This document shows positions 32,272-32,657 of a stretch of 32,657 nt of DNA, in pieces; the first letter of the stretch is position 1, and each line of letters opens with the position of its first letter. The stretch lies in contig NZ_JACKSH010000190.1 in the NCBI RefSeq assembly GCF_025821625.1, positions 1 to 32,657 on the forward strand. The letters are read 5' to 3'. The position numbers and the translations under genes are program-made. This DNA is from Mycolicibacterium pyrenivorans. GTDB taxonomy: Bacteria; Actinomycetota; Actinomycetes; Mycobacteriales; Mycobacteriaceae. The notes under the pieces were generated by a model. That model ran no database searches. It saw only the letters and a program-made list of their open reading frames with translations, and had not been told where the DNA came from.

Positions 32272-32657
32272 ATGATTATGCCTATGGGTAGGCAATCGGC
32301 ACGACTCATGTTTGCCGCCTGCTCGACGGGCGCACTCGTCTTCGCTGGGCCGGCGTTTGCCGCTGATCCAGTTGGGGACTGCACGTCGTGTACCAACGGG
32401 GTTACCGGATTGCTGGTCGGGGGGCAGGGCAGCTACGCCGTGCTCACCGAAGAGCAAATGTCGACGGCGTTCGGCGGGTACTTCGCGTGTACCAACGGGG
32501 TTACCGGATTGCTGGTCGGGGGGCAGGGCAGCTACGCCGTGCTCACCGAAGAGCAAATGTCGACGGCGTTCGGCGGGTACTTCGCCCCGTACGACCAGAG
32601 GATCAGCGTTCCCTTCCCAGGCGATGCTGAGTTCGATGAATCCATTCCGGTGGGTTC
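32272..32657 (+). CDS. Secreted protein, 5' part (runs off window) with internal duplication
   Basis: The frame from ATG 32272 is open to the window end (128 codons). AGGAG at 32256-32260 precedes it by 11 bases (a GTG at 32269 is eight bases away). MIMPMGRQSARLMFAACSTG and the following hydrophobic stretch to AFAADP form a Sec signal peptide. The mature part starts CTSCTNGVTGLLVGGQGSYA, then VLTEEQMSTAFGGYFA, and then a 33-residue block is repeated exactly. The tail reads PYDQRISVPFPGDAEF. I recognise no family. The gene has lower GC and different codon use from its neighbours. Confidence 0.66.
   Translation, partial: MIMPMGRQSARLMFAACSTGALVFAGPAFAADPVGDCTSCTNGVTGLLVGGQGSYAVLTEEQMSTAFGGYFACTNGVTGLLVGGQGSYAVLTEEQMSTAFGGYFAPYDQRISVPFPGDAEFDESIPVG
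32387..32584. repeat. Perfect 99-bp tandem duplication in the secreted protein
   Basis: 32387-32485 equals 32486-32584; the left flank differs and the right flank diverges after one base. The unit is 33 codons and keeps the frame. Confidence 0.96.

Noticed and set aside
31984..32556. 190-residue minus-strand frame at the right end
   Set aside because: It is antisense to the secreted protein, repeats with it, and lacks start signals or motifs.

Overview
The window looks like chromosome of a fast-growing mycobacterium (Mycolicibacterium-like). It is GC-rich, starts often with GTG or TTG, and carries several gene families typical of mycobacteria: a WS/DGAT acyltransferase, an MHB-domain haemophore, a flavin-free methylenetetrahydrofolate reductase, an F420-type luciferase-fold oxidoreductase, a DUF222/HNH (13E12/REP13E12) gene, and a HAD phosphoglucomutase coupled to a GH65 phosphorylase (the Rv3400/Rv3401 arrangement). 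The species cannot be fixed from sequence alone.

Layout. 1-222 (-): 5' end of a methylmalonate-semialdehyde dehydrogenase gene, divergent from a PucR-type regulator (288-1904) across a 65-bp spacer with a perfect inverted repeat. 1906-2814 (-): Tat-exported intradiol dioxygenase-like lipoprotein. 3009-3200: small Cys/His-rich protein. 3244-7349 (-): probable operon of a lipoprotein, SelO (protein AMPylase) and a WS/DGAT homologue with an altered active-site motif. 7523-8416: methylenetetrahydrofolate reductase. 8420-8782 (-): DoxX-like. 8931-13684: membrane protein, VOC protein and HrpA helicase. 13748-15264 (-): DUF222/HNH gene broken by a tandem duplication. 15320-16480 (-): zinc alcohol dehydrogenase, divergent from glutaminyl cyclase (16511) and a frameshifted FAD oxidoreductase (17352-18468). 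18465-20209 (-): secreted protein and serine hydrolase, translationally coupled. 20303-20707 (-): haemophore-like protein followed by a strong hairpin. 21103-22376: VOC protein and rhomboid protease. 22383-23261 (-): F420 oxidoreductase. 23324-26394: phosphoglucomutase and GH65. 26403-27560 (-): diguanylate cyclase. 27738-28616: coiled-coil protein. 28715-30013: MHS transporter. 30058-31726: small proteins and an EamA transporter. 31702-31977 (-): remnant of an ECF sigma factor. 32272-end: start of a secreted protein.

Most genes are ordinary core or accessory metabolism. The clearest metabolic module is GH65 plus beta-phosphoglucomutase, which would turn a glucosyl disaccharide and phosphate into glucose 6-phosphate.

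The most unusual signal is a set of perfect, back-to-back duplications inside coding sequence: units of 72, 90, 96, 99 and 74 bp, plus a 27-bp unit in 2.6 copies. They hit four unrelated genes, three of them in the single DUF222/HNH gene, and two lie near the window ends. All but the 74-bp one keep the reading frame. They have almost no junction microhomology, so they are either assembly artefacts or a recent burst of duplication. Together with a 1-nt frameshift in the FAD gene, this should be settled on raw reads before any biological reading.
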